64,000 nucleotides of DNA from CAYQEU01 sp964532005 (GTDB taxonomy: Bacteria > Patescibacteriota > Doudnabacteria > UBA920), in assembly GCA_964532005.1 (NCBI GenBank), contig CAZHER010000004.1:22553-86552 (forward strand). The letters are read 5' to 3'. The notes beneath the pieces were generated by a model that was not told the DNA's origin, did no database searches, and saw only the letters and a program-made list of their open reading frames with translations. How positions within the stretch are numbered: the first letter of the stretch is position 1; every line of letters begins with the position of its first letter. The position numbers and the translations under genes are program-made. Shown here one piece after another: positions 52,271 to 60,731 of the stretch.

Positions 52271-52276
52271 AGTATA
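52271..52276 (-). promoter_or_regulatory. Extended -10 of trpS
   Basis: TATACT preceded by TGC on the minus strand, six bases from the ATG. Confidence 0.65.
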
Positions 52277-52307
52277 GCAAAATAACCCGTTTCAGAAAAT
52301 TGTCAGT

Positions 52308-52619
52308 TTAGTTCATTTCTAAGTTAGTAAGTCGCATTTCTATAGATATAAATCGAGTTTCATTTGGCTCTGCAATGTGCTTTTGGATCATTACAGCTAG
52401 ACCGTCTATACGTTCACTGAGCTTAGCTTCCGCATGGCCTATTCTAAGATCTACCAAGCTTGATTTTTGTTCCACTTTTAACGCTAGCTCACCTAACCGA
52501 ACCTCTAGTTTATTAACTCTATTTTCAAGTTTATCCAATCTATGAATTATTTGTGTTCCAAAACTGAATATTTTAGAAAACTGGGAATCCAAATAATTTT
52601 TAGCAGTTGTGTCTAACAT
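52308..52619 (-). CDS. Coiled-coil hypothetical protein
   Basis: 103 aa, nearly all heptad-repeat helix (IIHRLDKLENRVNKLEVRLG and AEAKLSERIDGLAVMIQKH). No signal or membrane segment. Likely a small dimeric or oligomeric coiled coil; no function can be given. Confidence 0.6.
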   Translation of the reverse strand: MLDTTAKNYLDSQFSKIFSFGTQIIHRLDKLENRVNKLEVRLGELALKVEQKSSLVDLRIGHAEAKLSERIDGLAVMIQKHIAEPNETRFISIEMRLTNLEMN

Positions 52620-52674
52620 GTCGGCATACTACCATACCTCACTTCAAGGAAAGTTAAATTTTTTATAAATAAAA

Positions 52675-53511
52675 CTATAAGAATTTTTCAATTTCTTTTA
52701 CAAATGCTTCAGTAGCTTTAGGATCAACAATTAATTTTGTAGATTGGTTCCATATTAGTTCAAACTGTGCCTTCATTGTTTCTGCTAGTTCAGCACTCTC
52801 TATAATAAAACCGAAACTTTCGTTTACTGAAGAAATAAATACAATCCGGTTTCCATATATCCAATAACCCATAGAAAAATCCATATTCTTTGGGGCAAGG
52901 CGAATTTCTCTTTTGAATTTTTCTCCCACCCCTAAGTACGGGTGATTGGCAATATCAACAGTTTGACTCAGAGGCCATATAGCCCTGGTAAACAAATTAT
53001 TTTTTATACGTTCTTTGTTTAGATATCGAAAAAAATCAGGAGAAAGAATTTCCACCATTGCCTTAATAGGCCAAAGTGCTTGTGTTTCCATATCGTAGTA
53101 TAGAAGCATATCTTTTAGTGCAGCCTGTAGCCCCTCTTTACCTTCGAATATTTGAATTTTTGGTTTCAGCAGTCGGGTAGATTTTTTAGAGCTTAATGAT
53201 GGGATAAGTGATTTAAATAAATCTTGGCTTTTTGCTAAAGACTCCTGCTTTTGTCTGAATAGTAAATTAATTTTTTCTGGGTTTTCAGCAGAGAAAATTT
53301 TTACCCCTCTCCTTTGGCTTTCAACCACTAAATTATGTTTTTGAAGCTCCTTTAAGAATCCATAGACAGAAGAACGGGGGACACCTAGTTTGCGGGCAAT
53401 TGCCCCTGCTGTGATTGGCCCTGTTTCAAGTAAAAAAGTGTACACTTTTGATTCTTCTGCTTCCAATCCCAACGATGCAAATACACTTTCAAGCATATAT
53501 TTATTGATCAT
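52675..53511 (-). CDS. TrmB-like transcriptional regulator
   Basis: 278 aa from ATG 53511 (MINKYMLESVF); an upstream start at 53574 would cross the putative operator. An N-terminal winged helix (LGLEAEESKVYTFLL, GPITAGAIARKLGVPRSSVYGFLKELQKHNLV) is typical of TrmB. The C-terminal effector-like region (from about 110) includes IQIFEGKEGLQAALKDML, seen in this family. An inverted repeat sits right at its promoter, suggesting autoregulation and perhaps control of the divergent gene. Confidence 0.8.
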   Translation of the reverse strand: MINKYMLESVFASLGLEAEESKVYTFLLETGPITAGAIARKLGVPRSSVYGFLKELQKHNLVVESQRRGVKIFSAENPEKINLLFRQKQESLAKSQDLFKSLIPSLSSKKSTRLLKPKIQIFEGKEGLQAALKDMLLYYDMETQALWPIKAMVEILSPDFFRYLNKERIKNNLFTRAIWPLSQTVDIANHPYLGVGEKFKREIRLAPKNMDFSMGYWIYGNRIVFISSVNESFGFIIESAELAETMKAQFELIWNQSTKLIVDPKATEAFVKEIEKFL

Positions 53512-53521
53512 TATATTATTT

Positions 53522-53539
53522 TGTCGAGAATTTACGACA
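53522..53539. promoter_or_regulatory. Candidate operator
   Basis: Inverted repeat TGTCG-N8-CGACA, 11 bases upstream of the TrmB-like start codon. Two ATTGTCA direct repeats (53567 and 53585) lie further toward the divergent gene. Confidence 0.55.
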
Positions 53540-53695
53540 CTGTTAAATATAATGAAATATTGTGTTATTGTCAATAGTCATTATATTGTCATTTCTATAA
53601 GACATATATGGCTTGGGCGCTTACCCACGGGATTTATAACCCGCAAAGAAAGTTCTGTTCCTTGGGTCAGGCTCAACCAAGAAAGGAGGAAAATT

Positions 53696-54004
53696 ATGAA
53701 ACAACAATTAAGGCTTGAAATGCAATTGTGTCTTGAAGAACGGATCAATGGGTTCTATTACCCTTTTGCAAAAAAATTGCTCGATCTGTTAGTCGAGATG
53801 GAAGCCAATGGGACTGCGTATTATGAATATGGTGGTAATCAAGAAATGAGCGAACTGGCGCAAATGTTTGTCCGCCAACTATCCGCTCAAGTATATCTTG
53901 ATGCAGACCACGGACCTAGTTCTTATTGGACATTTGACAAAAAGTCGCCGCTCAGTGAATTTATTGAGAATGTGTCGAGCTTTCTTGATAAAATTCAGCG
54001 GTGA
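53696..54004 (+). CDS. Small hypothetical protein with strong SD
   Basis: 102 aa, acidic and helical: LEMQLCLEERINGFYYPFAKKLLDLL, EANGTAYYEYGG and a Ser/Phe-rich end. AAAGGAGG lies 6 nt before the ATG, which decides the start inside a longer open frame. The leader (about 53600-53695) has hairpins CGGG/CCCG and CTTGG/CCAAG; TTCC next to the latter could pair with the SD. No family recognised. Divergent from the TrmB-like regulator. Confidence 0.7.
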   Translation: MKQQLRLEMQLCLEERINGFYYPFAKKLLDLLVEMEANGTAYYEYGGNQEMSELAQMFVRQLSAQVYLDADHGPSSYWTFDKKSPLSEFIENVSSFLDKIQR

Positions 54005-54009
54005 TTTTA

Positions 54010-54035
54010 AAAAGCGTTCCCCTCAGAACGCTTTT
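54010..54035. terminator. Bidirectional intrinsic terminator
   Basis: 10-bp perfect stem AAAAGCGTTC/GAACGCTTTT with a 6-nt loop and T-runs both ways. Confidence 0.92.
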
Positions 54036-54040
54036 TTATA

Positions 54041-55882
54041 TTAAACCTCTATTACAACTGGCAGGATCATTGGTCTGCGTTCCGTTTTTTGGAACAGGTA
54101 TTCGCCAACTTCATCACGAATTGCTTGTCTTAGGTAAGACCAAGCCGGTTCGCCGGTAGCTTTGCCGCTTTGTCCCTCTGCTAGCTTTCGCACCTCGTGC
54201 TTAACTTCCCGAATAAGTTCATCATTATTTTTCATGAAGATAAAACCGCGGGAAAGAATGTCGGGCTGGCCAATTAGTTTTCCGGTGTGTCTATCTAAAG
54301 TCATAATTATGACGAACATACCGTCTTGGGCCATAACTTGGCGGTCGCGAATTACGACTTCACCAACATCTCCGACACCTAAACCGTCTACGAACACGTA
54401 GCCGCCAGGCAATTTGGTTCCTACCTTGGCTTCGCCCCGGACATTAATTTCCAAAGGAAGATTATTTTCCATTACGAAAATATTTTCTTCCTTCATGCCA
54501 ACGCTTTGAGCAAGTTTTTTGTGTGCAACCAACATGTGGTGTTCACCGTGAATAGGGATAAAATACTTAGGCTTAGTCATATTAAGCATAAGTTTTAGCT
54601 CTTCTTGGCGGGCATGCCCGGAAGTGTGTATGTCATAAATTTTGTTATAAATAACATCTGCACCCATTCGAGTTAGGTTGTCTAATACAGCAACAATAGA
54701 CCGTTCGTTTCCAGGAATTTGGGAAGCTGACACAACAACAGTGTCGCCTTTGTTGATTTTAACAATTTTATGTTCCCCACGGCTCATACGGGCTAGTGCA
54801 GAGAATTCTTCGCCCTGCGCACCTGTGGTCAAAATAACAATTTGATTTTCAGGATATTTCTTAGCTTGCTCAGACTTAATGATGAGCTTCGGAGCTATGG
54901 TCAAATAGCCTAAAGATAGGGCGATTTCGACGTTTTGAACCATAGATCTTCCAGTAACAATAACCTTACGATTGTATTTGGCAGATATATCGAACACCTG
55001 CTGCATACGAGGAATTAAAGAGGAGAAAGATGAGAAAATAATTCTGCCTTTTGCATCTTGGAATATGCGGTCGATGCTAACACCAATATCTCTCTCAGAA
55101 GGACAATAGCCAGGATTAATAGCACTGGTTGAGTCGCTAAGTAAAGCTATGACCCCTTCGCCGCCAAATTTAGCCAGCTTGGCAAACTCCATAGTGGGTT
55201 CGCCAACAGGAGTGTGGTCAATCTTCCAGTCGCCAGTGTGAATTACTTGTCCAGCAGGAGTAGTAATAGACAGTCCTACAGAGTCGGCAATGTTGTGGTT
55301 CACACCAAAGAAGCGAACCTTGAAGTTGCCCAATGGGATCGTGTCGTCCTTGCCAACAGCGTTGATTTGAATTCGGTTAAGCAAATTGAATTCCTCTAGC
55401 CGCTTCTTAATAAATCCTGCCGACAAAGGCAAGGTATAAATTGGCGGGTTACCAATTTTAGGCATGATGTAGGGGATAGCCCCTGAGTGGTCTAAGTGAC
55501 CATGAGTAATGAACACTCCACGGATGCGCGACTTGTTTTGCTCCAGCCATTGGGTGTCTGGAATAATGTAGTCAATTCCTGGGGTTGTTTCATCTGGGAA
55601 GGCGAATCCCATATCTACTACAATAATGTCATTACCGTATTCAAATACGGTCATGTTGGCTCCGACCTCTTCCACCCCGCCAATTGGGATAATCCGCAAA
55701 GTGTCGCGAACAATGGTGTGTTCGCTAGTTAGAGGCTTGGGATCTGCAGTTGCGGATTTAGCACTGCGTTGTGGCCTATTTGTGACCGTCCCTGGCCTAT
55801 TCGGTGCCGGAGCTCTGCGCATTGGTGGCCTGGATGGCCGGTTGCCGCCGCGAGGGTGGGCACTATTTGTTTTTTGAATCAT
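54041..55882 (-). CDS. rnj: Ribonuclease J
   Basis: 613 aa. The first 65 residues are Pro/Arg/Asn-rich and disordered (RPSRPPMRRAPAPNRPG). Then comes a metallo-beta-lactamase/beta-CASP core with ITHGHLDHSGAIPY (zinc site), GDWKIDHTPVG, SDSTSA and the C-terminal HTSGHARQEELKLML and PIHGEHHM motifs. It is a 5'-3' exo/endonuclease for mRNA decay and rRNA maturation. AAGGAA precedes the ATG at a suitable distance. Confidence 0.95.
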   Translation of the reverse strand: MIQKTNSAHPRGGNRPSRPPMRRAPAPNRPGTVTNRPQRSAKSATADPKPLTSEHTIVRDTLRIIPIGGVEEVGANMTVFEYGNDIIVVDMGFAFPDETTPGIDYIIPDTQWLEQNKSRIRGVFITHGHLDHSGAIPYIMPKIGNPPIYTLPLSAGFIKKRLEEFNLLNRIQINAVGKDDTIPLGNFKVRFFGVNHNIADSVGLSITTPAGQVIHTGDWKIDHTPVGEPTMEFAKLAKFGGEGVIALLSDSTSAINPGYCPSERDIGVSIDRIFQDAKGRIIFSSFSSLIPRMQQVFDISAKYNRKVIVTGRSMVQNVEIALSLGYLTIAPKLIIKSEQAKKYPENQIVILTTGAQGEEFSALARMSRGEHKIVKINKGDTVVVSASQIPGNERSIVAVLDNLTRMGADVIYNKIYDIHTSGHARQEELKLMLNMTKPKYFIPIHGEHHMLVAHKKLAQSVGMKEENIFVMENNLPLEINVRGEAKVGTKLPGGYVFVDGLGVGDVGEVVIRDRQVMAQDGMFVIIMTLDRHTGKLIGQPDILSRGFIFMKNNDELIREVKHEVRKLAEGQSGKATGEPAWSYLRQAIRDEVGEYLFQKTERRPMILPVVIEV

Positions 55883-56164
55883 AGATTCCTTTTCAGAATT
55901 GTTTTATAGAGTATGGCTACAAGGTACTGTGTACTTCCGGAACGTCTGTATGAAGACGGAGCCATCACACAAAACAAAACTGCATTATTTTTTATTGAAT
56001 TGTATCGCAAACGCAAGTGGCTTCCGGGGCCGCCTTGTCTTATGCAATTAACAAATAAAAGGTAATTAAAGGAAAACCTGTATTTAACTTTTATTTACTA
56101 ACTGCTTTTATTTAAGCAATATATGTAATTATAGCATATTGGAACTATGTTGTCAATTTTATTT
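55883..56164 (-). promoter_or_regulatory. Leader region of the RNase J gene
   Basis: About 280 nt with no gene between tRNA-Leu and the start codon. A TATAAA lies about 30 nt before the ATG (minus strand, CTCTATAAAAC). Further upstream are a CGTCT/AGACG hairpin and GC-rich inverted segments (GGC...GCC) around 55940-56040. The tRNA upstream on the same strand might be cotranscribed with it. Confidence 0.4.
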
Positions 56165-56251
56165 TGGTGGGCATGGAGGGAGTTGAACCCTCATGAGAGT
56201 AATCTCACACGCACCTGAAGCGTGCGCGTATGCCAGTTCCGCCACATGCCC
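56165..56251 (-). tRNA. tRNA-Leu (anticodon CAG)
   Basis: Minus strand. Acceptor GGGCATG/CATGCCC, class II long variable arm, anticodon stem CACGC/GCGTG with loop TTCAGGT, T-arm GAGGGTTCAACTCCCTC, discriminator A and encoded CCA. Confidence 0.95.
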
Positions 56252-56289
56252 ACGTACAAAACTTGTTGTAGTATAGCTGAGCGCAATTT

Positions 56290-58050
56290 TTATTTCAACA
56301 CTCTGCGTTCTTCTCTATACCAATTTTGCAAGTCATAAAACCTATAAGCAGGATCGAACAACGTGTTCAGAGCAATACCCTTGATATCTTTGTCTGTAGT
56401 ATAGACATATACGCTTTGATCCAAAAATATTGCGGGTGATTCCGAGATTATCAAACTTTGGAATTGTCGATAATTTTCTGCGCGCGCCGCTGGGTCGGTA
56501 GAGGAACGGGCATCATTGATGAGTTTGTCAGCGGTGGTGTTGGAAAATCCGGTTAGGTTCAGACCAGGGTTTTTGACTTGGCTGGAATGCCAAAAGACAA
56601 ATGGGTCAGGGTCTGCCCCTATGTTTTGGGCAAATACCAGGGCATCAAATTGGCGAGGTCTGATCCGACTCTCGGTGAGTTCTTTGGTTGGAACTGTATT
56701 TAAGTGTACCCTTGCGTTTACCGTCTCCCACTGAGCTTTCAAGGTTTCAGCAGCCTTAACATTTAAAGCAAAGTCATTGGTGGTGATGGTGAATTCTAAT
56801 GGAACTTTGTTTTTTGTTCGGATGCCAGTTGCCTGATCTACTTTCCACCCGGCGTCATCTAAAAGTTTTTTAGCTTCTTCGGGAAAGTAATAGCTTTTAT
56901 TGTCTATTCCTTCAACCTGTTCAGGTAGAATTGGCCCTGCAATAGAACGGGCGTTTCCATTATAAATGTTTTTGATCAAACTTTCTTTGTCAGTTGCATA
57001 AAGTAAGGCAACTCTGACAAATCGGTCAGATAAAACTTTGTTATTTAAGTTAAAAAATACTGCTTGGTACTGGGGCAGAGCCAAATCTCTTGTGGTCAAA
57101 TTTTTCTTGTTGCGGTCAAGGAAAAAGCTTTGGTCAAAAGGAACGAATCCAAAACCTTGAATTTGCTTGCCATGCAAAGCTTCAAGAATATCATCGTAGT
57201 TATTGTAAAAAAACAGTCGCACCGTATCTAGATACGAGCGGTGGGTGTAAAAATTGGCAAACGATTCAAGCTTAATACTTTGCATTGATCCGTCCGGAAG
57301 TTTGTTCAATTCACGAATAAGGTAAGGGCCGCTGCCGACAGCTTTAAGATTCACTTCACTGATTGCGAATTCGTCCGGCGATACATTTTCCCATACAGCT
57401 TTGCTAATTAACGGCAAAGTTAAATTATGGATGAATGGGCCAGAAACATCTTTTAAAGTAAAGGTAATGGTATAGTCATCCTGCTTTTCGGCTAAGGTGC
57501 TTTGGAGCTGGCTACGGAGAGGACTGTTATATTGAGTGTCCTGCAAAGTTTTAAATGTAAACACTACATCATCTGCGGTCACAGGTTTGTCATTGTGCCA
57601 TTTTGCATTTTGACGGATTTTTACTTTATATTGTTTCTGGTTTTCTGAAATCTCCGGCATGCTTTCGGCAAGGTCCGGAACTATTTGCCCGTTACCGTCA
57701 TATTTATACAATCCGGAAAACACTAACCGCACCAAAGCTTTGTCTGTATCAGTACTTGCCAACAGGGGGTTGATGAACCGTGGTTGACCTATAATTCCTT
57801 CGCGGTATTCTCCTCCTACTGTAGGAACAGCTTTGGTAAAGCTCGTATAAGCATTATTGGCTGACCAGATAAAGCTGAAAAAGGCTACGACAGCTAGGGA
57901 TATCAGCCAGATTTTCTCACGTTGCCCCATTAAAGAAAAAACTTTCCGGAAAGTGGAAAGGCGAAATGATGGAAGCGCTTTAATTCCGGCTATTATCTGG
58001 CGAGTCAACGGTTTAGTGAAAGCAAGAATTTTTTGAATGTTTGCGGGCAC
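56290..58050 (-). CDS. Family-5 extracellular solute-binding protein (Opp/Dpp-like)
   Basis: 586 aa. One N-terminal membrane anchor (IWLISLAVVAFFSFIWSA, about 49-66) replaces the usual lipobox. The SBP_bac_5 domain follows, with GEYREGIIGQPRFINPLLA, LVFSGLYKYDGNGQIVPDLAES, KWHNDKPVTADDVVFTFKTL and RVALLYATDKESLI. Such proteins bind peptides or other solutes for an ABC importer, but no permease or ATPase is nearby. It starts 5 nt after secG, so they share a promoter. Confidence 0.9.
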   Translation of the reverse strand: MPANIQKILAFTKPLTRQIIAGIKALPSFRLSTFRKVFSLMGQREKIWLISLAVVAFFSFIWSANNAYTSFTKAVPTVGGEYREGIIGQPRFINPLLASTDTDKALVRLVFSGLYKYDGNGQIVPDLAESMPEISENQKQYKVKIRQNAKWHNDKPVTADDVVFTFKTLQDTQYNSPLRSQLQSTLAEKQDDYTITFTLKDVSGPFIHNLTLPLISKAVWENVSPDEFAISEVNLKAVGSGPYLIRELNKLPDGSMQSIKLESFANFYTHRSYLDTVRLFFYNNYDDILEALHGKQIQGFGFVPFDQSFFLDRNKKNLTTRDLALPQYQAVFFNLNNKVLSDRFVRVALLYATDKESLIKNIYNGNARSIAGPILPEQVEGIDNKSYYFPEEAKKLLDDAGWKVDQATGIRTKNKVPLEFTITTNDFALNVKAAETLKAQWETVNARVHLNTVPTKELTESRIRPRQFDALVFAQNIGADPDPFVFWHSSQVKNPGLNLTGFSNTTADKLINDARSSTDPAARAENYRQFQSLIISESPAIFLDQSVYVYTTDKDIKGIALNTLFDPAYRFYDLQNWYREERRVLK

Positions 58051-58055
58051 AAAAA

Positions 58056-58286
58056 TTATTTACTGAGCACAAGCGATGCTATGCTTAGGCCGACAAAAAT
58101 AAACCCAAGCACTATGGTTGCATAAAACAGCCATTTGTCAGATCCGCGACGGGTTTGCACGACATTGCCGCCACCCCCGAAAACATTGGATAATCCGCTT
58201 GATTTGTTCTGTAATGCCACTGAAATGATCAGAAACACCATGACCACCATATTGGCAATAAGTATTATTTGATTCAGATTTTTCAT
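58056..58286 (-). CDS. secG: Preprotein translocase subunit SecG
   Basis: 76 aa. Two transmembrane helices (IILIANMVVMVFLIISVALQ and LFYATIVLGFIFVGLSIASL) around the conserved loop NKSSGLSNVFGGGGN. It assists SecYE in export. The promoter is consensus, with ATG 8 nt after the -10. Confidence 0.94.
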   Translation of the reverse strand: MKNLNQIILIANMVVMVFLIISVALQNKSSGLSNVFGGGGNVVQTRRGSDKWLFYATIVLGFIFVGLSIASLVLSK

Positions 58287-58294
58287 ACCCGCTT

Positions 58295-58323
58295 ATTATA
58301 CGGAATAGCCTGTATAGTGTCAA
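58295..58323 (-). promoter_or_regulatory. Consensus promoter of secG
   Basis: Minus strand TTGACA (58323-58318), a 17-bp spacer and TATAAT (58300-58295). Best promoter of the window; it abuts the uvrC stop codon. Confidence 0.92.
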
Positions 58324-60147
58324 TTATGCAAGGTATTGTCTTATGAGCTTAGCTTTGCTGGGGCCGACTAGAGCAGATAGGTCTTCTAAAGTAGCACGCC
58401 GAACTTGGGATACGGTTCCATATTTTTGCTTAAGCAGTTTTTTAGTTTTTGGGCCGACTTGCGGTATTGAATCCAAAGCGGATCTAACAGCTCCTTTGCT
58501 TCTGAGGGAACGGTGAAAAGTTATTCCAAACCTATGTGCTTCATCGCGCAGTCTTTGCAACATTTGCAGAACCGGACTGCTGTGAGGTAGTACTATTGGC
58601 TTTGGGTTATTCGGCAGAAAAATTTCTTCTATGCGTTTTGCTAGACCTACAACCGGAATAGTTATCTTTTTTTCTTTTAGTACTTCCACAGCAACTCTTA
58701 ACTGGCCCTTGCCTCCGTCTATTACCATTAGATCTGGGGCAGGCCAAGCATCAGCAGGGTTTATTGGGTTCAGGCGTGAAAGGCGTCTGGTTAGCATCTC
58801 TCTCATCATGGCAAAATCGTCAGGAGTATTTTTGATAGTAATTCTAAATTTTCGGTATTCACTTTTGGCTGCTTGGCCATCTTTGGTAACCACCATACTG
58901 CCCACAGGGTTGGTCCCTTGAATATTGCTTATATCGTACCCTTCAATGCGCTTGGGGAGACGCGGTAAATTTAGGAGAAGTTTTAATTCTTCCAAAGTAT
59001 GCTTGATTGCATCTAAGTCGGTTGCTTGAGTTTTTTGCCACTTATTTAGGAATTGTTGAGCATTGGTAATCCCGAGTTTTATCAATTTCAATTTTTGCCC
59101 GCGGTTGGGTACGGACAGAGAAACTTTTTTGCCAACAGTTTTTTTGCACAATGCTTCTACTATTGTCTTGTCGGACAAATCTGTTTGTATGAATATTTGT
59201 TTTGGTATCATGCTGGTATTGGCATAGTAGTTTTCACAAAAAGTCTGAAGCACGGCTTGTTCTTTTTGTTCTTCAGGTATATGCAAGATATTGTCGTATA
59301 TAAAATTTTCTTTATCAGTGAGTTTGCCTTCTCGAACCTTGAATAGGTTAACACATGCTGATAGTGGCCCGGTGTATACTGAGATAAAATCCCAAGAGAC
59401 TTTTTGGGGAAACATTATAACCTGACGTTCGTCCAGTATTTCTATACTGCGTAGCTGGTCTCTTAGGCGCCCAGCCAGTTCAAATTTCCTTTTTTTGGCC
59501 GCTTTCTGCATAGATTGCTTCAGCTCTTTTTTTATGGACGCGGTTTTTCCGGACAAAAACCAAGAGATGCGGGAAATCTGTTCATCATACTCTCGCAGAC
59601 CAATGGTGCCAATACAAACCCCGGGACAGCGGTGTAGGTAATAATAGAAACAGGGTCTTTTGCCAACTTCCTTGTTTGCGCAAAAAGGAAATATTTTTCG
59701 CACGAAATCCAAAGTTTGTTTTATTTTTTTTGTGGATGAGTAGGGGCCGAAATATTTTGCTTTATCCTGACCTGACTCTATTTGTCTTGCATATCCAATA
59801 CTCGGTATTTGGGTTGAATAATCAATTTTAATAAACGCATAGTTTTTATCATCTCTGAGCTTAATGTTGTAAGTAGGAAGATATTCCTTTATTAAAGTAT
59901 TTTCCAAAAACAAGCTTTCTAATTCGGTGTTAACTACCGTCCAGTCTAAATCCTTGGCTTCTGCCATTAAAAATGGGAGCTGTTGCCTGGCATCATTCCC
60001 ATTAAAATATTGAGCCAGTCTTTTACGAAGATCCTTGGCTTTGCCGACATAAATAATCTCAGCATCCTCATTAAGAAATTTATAGACTCCAGGTTTATGC
60101 GGGACTTCCGCTAATTTATTTTTTAGCTTTGCAATCATCTTTGGCAT
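58324..60147 (-). CDS. uvrC: Excinuclease ABC subunit C
   Basis: 607 aa, full length. N-terminal GIY-YIG nuclease (PGVYKFLNEDAEIIYVGKAKDLRKR), Cys region with CFYYYLHRCPGVCIG, UvrB-binding segment (SMQKAAKKRKFELAGRLRDQLRSI), RNase H-like nuclease (EGYDISNIQGTNPVGSMVV and MVIDGGKGQL) and C-terminal HhH motifs are present. It makes the dual incision in nucleotide excision repair. TATAAT ends six bases before the ATG. uvrA is nearby on the other strand. Confidence 0.97.
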   Translation of the reverse strand: MPKMIAKLKNKLAEVPHKPGVYKFLNEDAEIIYVGKAKDLRKRLAQYFNGNDARQQLPFLMAEAKDLDWTVVNTELESLFLENTLIKEYLPTYNIKLRDDKNYAFIKIDYSTQIPSIGYARQIESGQDKAKYFGPYSSTKKIKQTLDFVRKIFPFCANKEVGKRPCFYYYLHRCPGVCIGTIGLREYDEQISRISWFLSGKTASIKKELKQSMQKAAKKRKFELAGRLRDQLRSIEILDERQVIMFPQKVSWDFISVYTGPLSACVNLFKVREGKLTDKENFIYDNILHIPEEQKEQAVLQTFCENYYANTSMIPKQIFIQTDLSDKTIVEALCKKTVGKKVSLSVPNRGQKLKLIKLGITNAQQFLNKWQKTQATDLDAIKHTLEELKLLLNLPRLPKRIEGYDISNIQGTNPVGSMVVTKDGQAAKSEYRKFRITIKNTPDDFAMMREMLTRRLSRLNPINPADAWPAPDLMVIDGGKGQLRVAVEVLKEKKITIPVVGLAKRIEEIFLPNNPKPIVLPHSSPVLQMLQRLRDEAHRFGITFHRSLRSKGAVRSALDSIPQVGPKTKKLLKQKYGTVSQVRRATLEDLSALVGPSKAKLIRQYLA

Positions 60148-60153
60148 AGTTTA

Positions 60154-60159
60154 ATTATA
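60154..60159 (-). promoter_or_regulatory. -10 element of uvrC
   Basis: TATAAT on the minus strand, six bases from the ATG at 60147; predicted leaderless. Confidence 0.6.
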
Positions 60160-60297
60160 GAGCGAACTGGAGTTTTATAAAAATTTAGTCAGATTTACAA
60201 AAACTCAGCTATGTGCTAATTTGGTTTATTGCGAAAGGAGGAATTGCATCCCTTTCGGCATACTTGTAAAATAATTCAATTCTAGTAAGGAGAAGCC

Positions 60298-60570
60298 ATG
60301 GCAGAAAAACTGATAAAAATTACCGAACTTCCGAGAGTGTTTACTACCGAGGAGTTTATGTTGAAAGATTTGTTGGGTCGCCCCGAGACAGTGGAAGCAT
60401 TGGCGCGCCGTCTTGGGTTGTATGGCGACAATGTGAATGCCACCGCGGTTGAGAAGAAACTCGCTCGTCTGGGTGTGACGTTTGAAAACGTCAAAACTGC
60501 TTATGGCAGACTGGGCGGTAACGGCACGTTCAACGCCGGCGCGTATAGAACCGCGAATTCCGGCGCGTAA
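60298..60570 (+). CDS. Small hypothetical protein with strong SD
   Basis: 90 aa. Helical, with ITELPRVFTTEEFMLKDLL, PETVEALARRLGLYG and VEKKLARLGVTFENVKTAY, ending in an Asn/Gly/Ala-rich tail. No family recognised. TAAGGAG lies 7 nt before the ATG. Upstream (60226-60262) is a hairpin with an AGGAGG in its loop. GC-richer than the flanking genes. A terminator follows. Confidence 0.7.
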   Translation: MAEKLIKITELPRVFTTEEFMLKDLLGRPETVEALARRLGLYGDNVNATAVEKKLARLGVTFENVKTAYGRLGGNGTFNAGAYRTANSGA

Positions 60571-60603
60571 CCAATATTGCCCCCAGCAGTACAAACCATT
60601 TCG

Positions 60604-60645
60604 GAGCCCCGTGTTGAATTTAAGCACAGGGCTCTTGATTTATCT
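60604..60645 (+). terminator. Intrinsic terminator
   Basis: Stem GAGCCCCGTG/CACAGGGCTC (one mismatch) with an 11-nt loop, then TTGATTTATCTT. Confidence 0.8.
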
Positions 60646-60650
60646 TGACA
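60645..60650 (+). promoter_or_regulatory. -35 element upstream of uvrA
   Basis: Perfect TTGACA; the -10 is unclear (TAGTTT at 60670, 19-bp spacing). Confidence 0.4.
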
Positions 60651-60731
60651 AATATGATACTCTTGCAGCTAGTTTGTGTCGCAGTGGCAAAGCTGGCGGC
60701 ATTTAAAAATTGAGAAATTAAATCACAAAAA

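Noticed and set aside
60054..60297. tmRNA, 6S or RNase P RNA in the intergenic regions
   Set aside because: None of the intergenic stretches is long enough or shows the core motifs I would expect.
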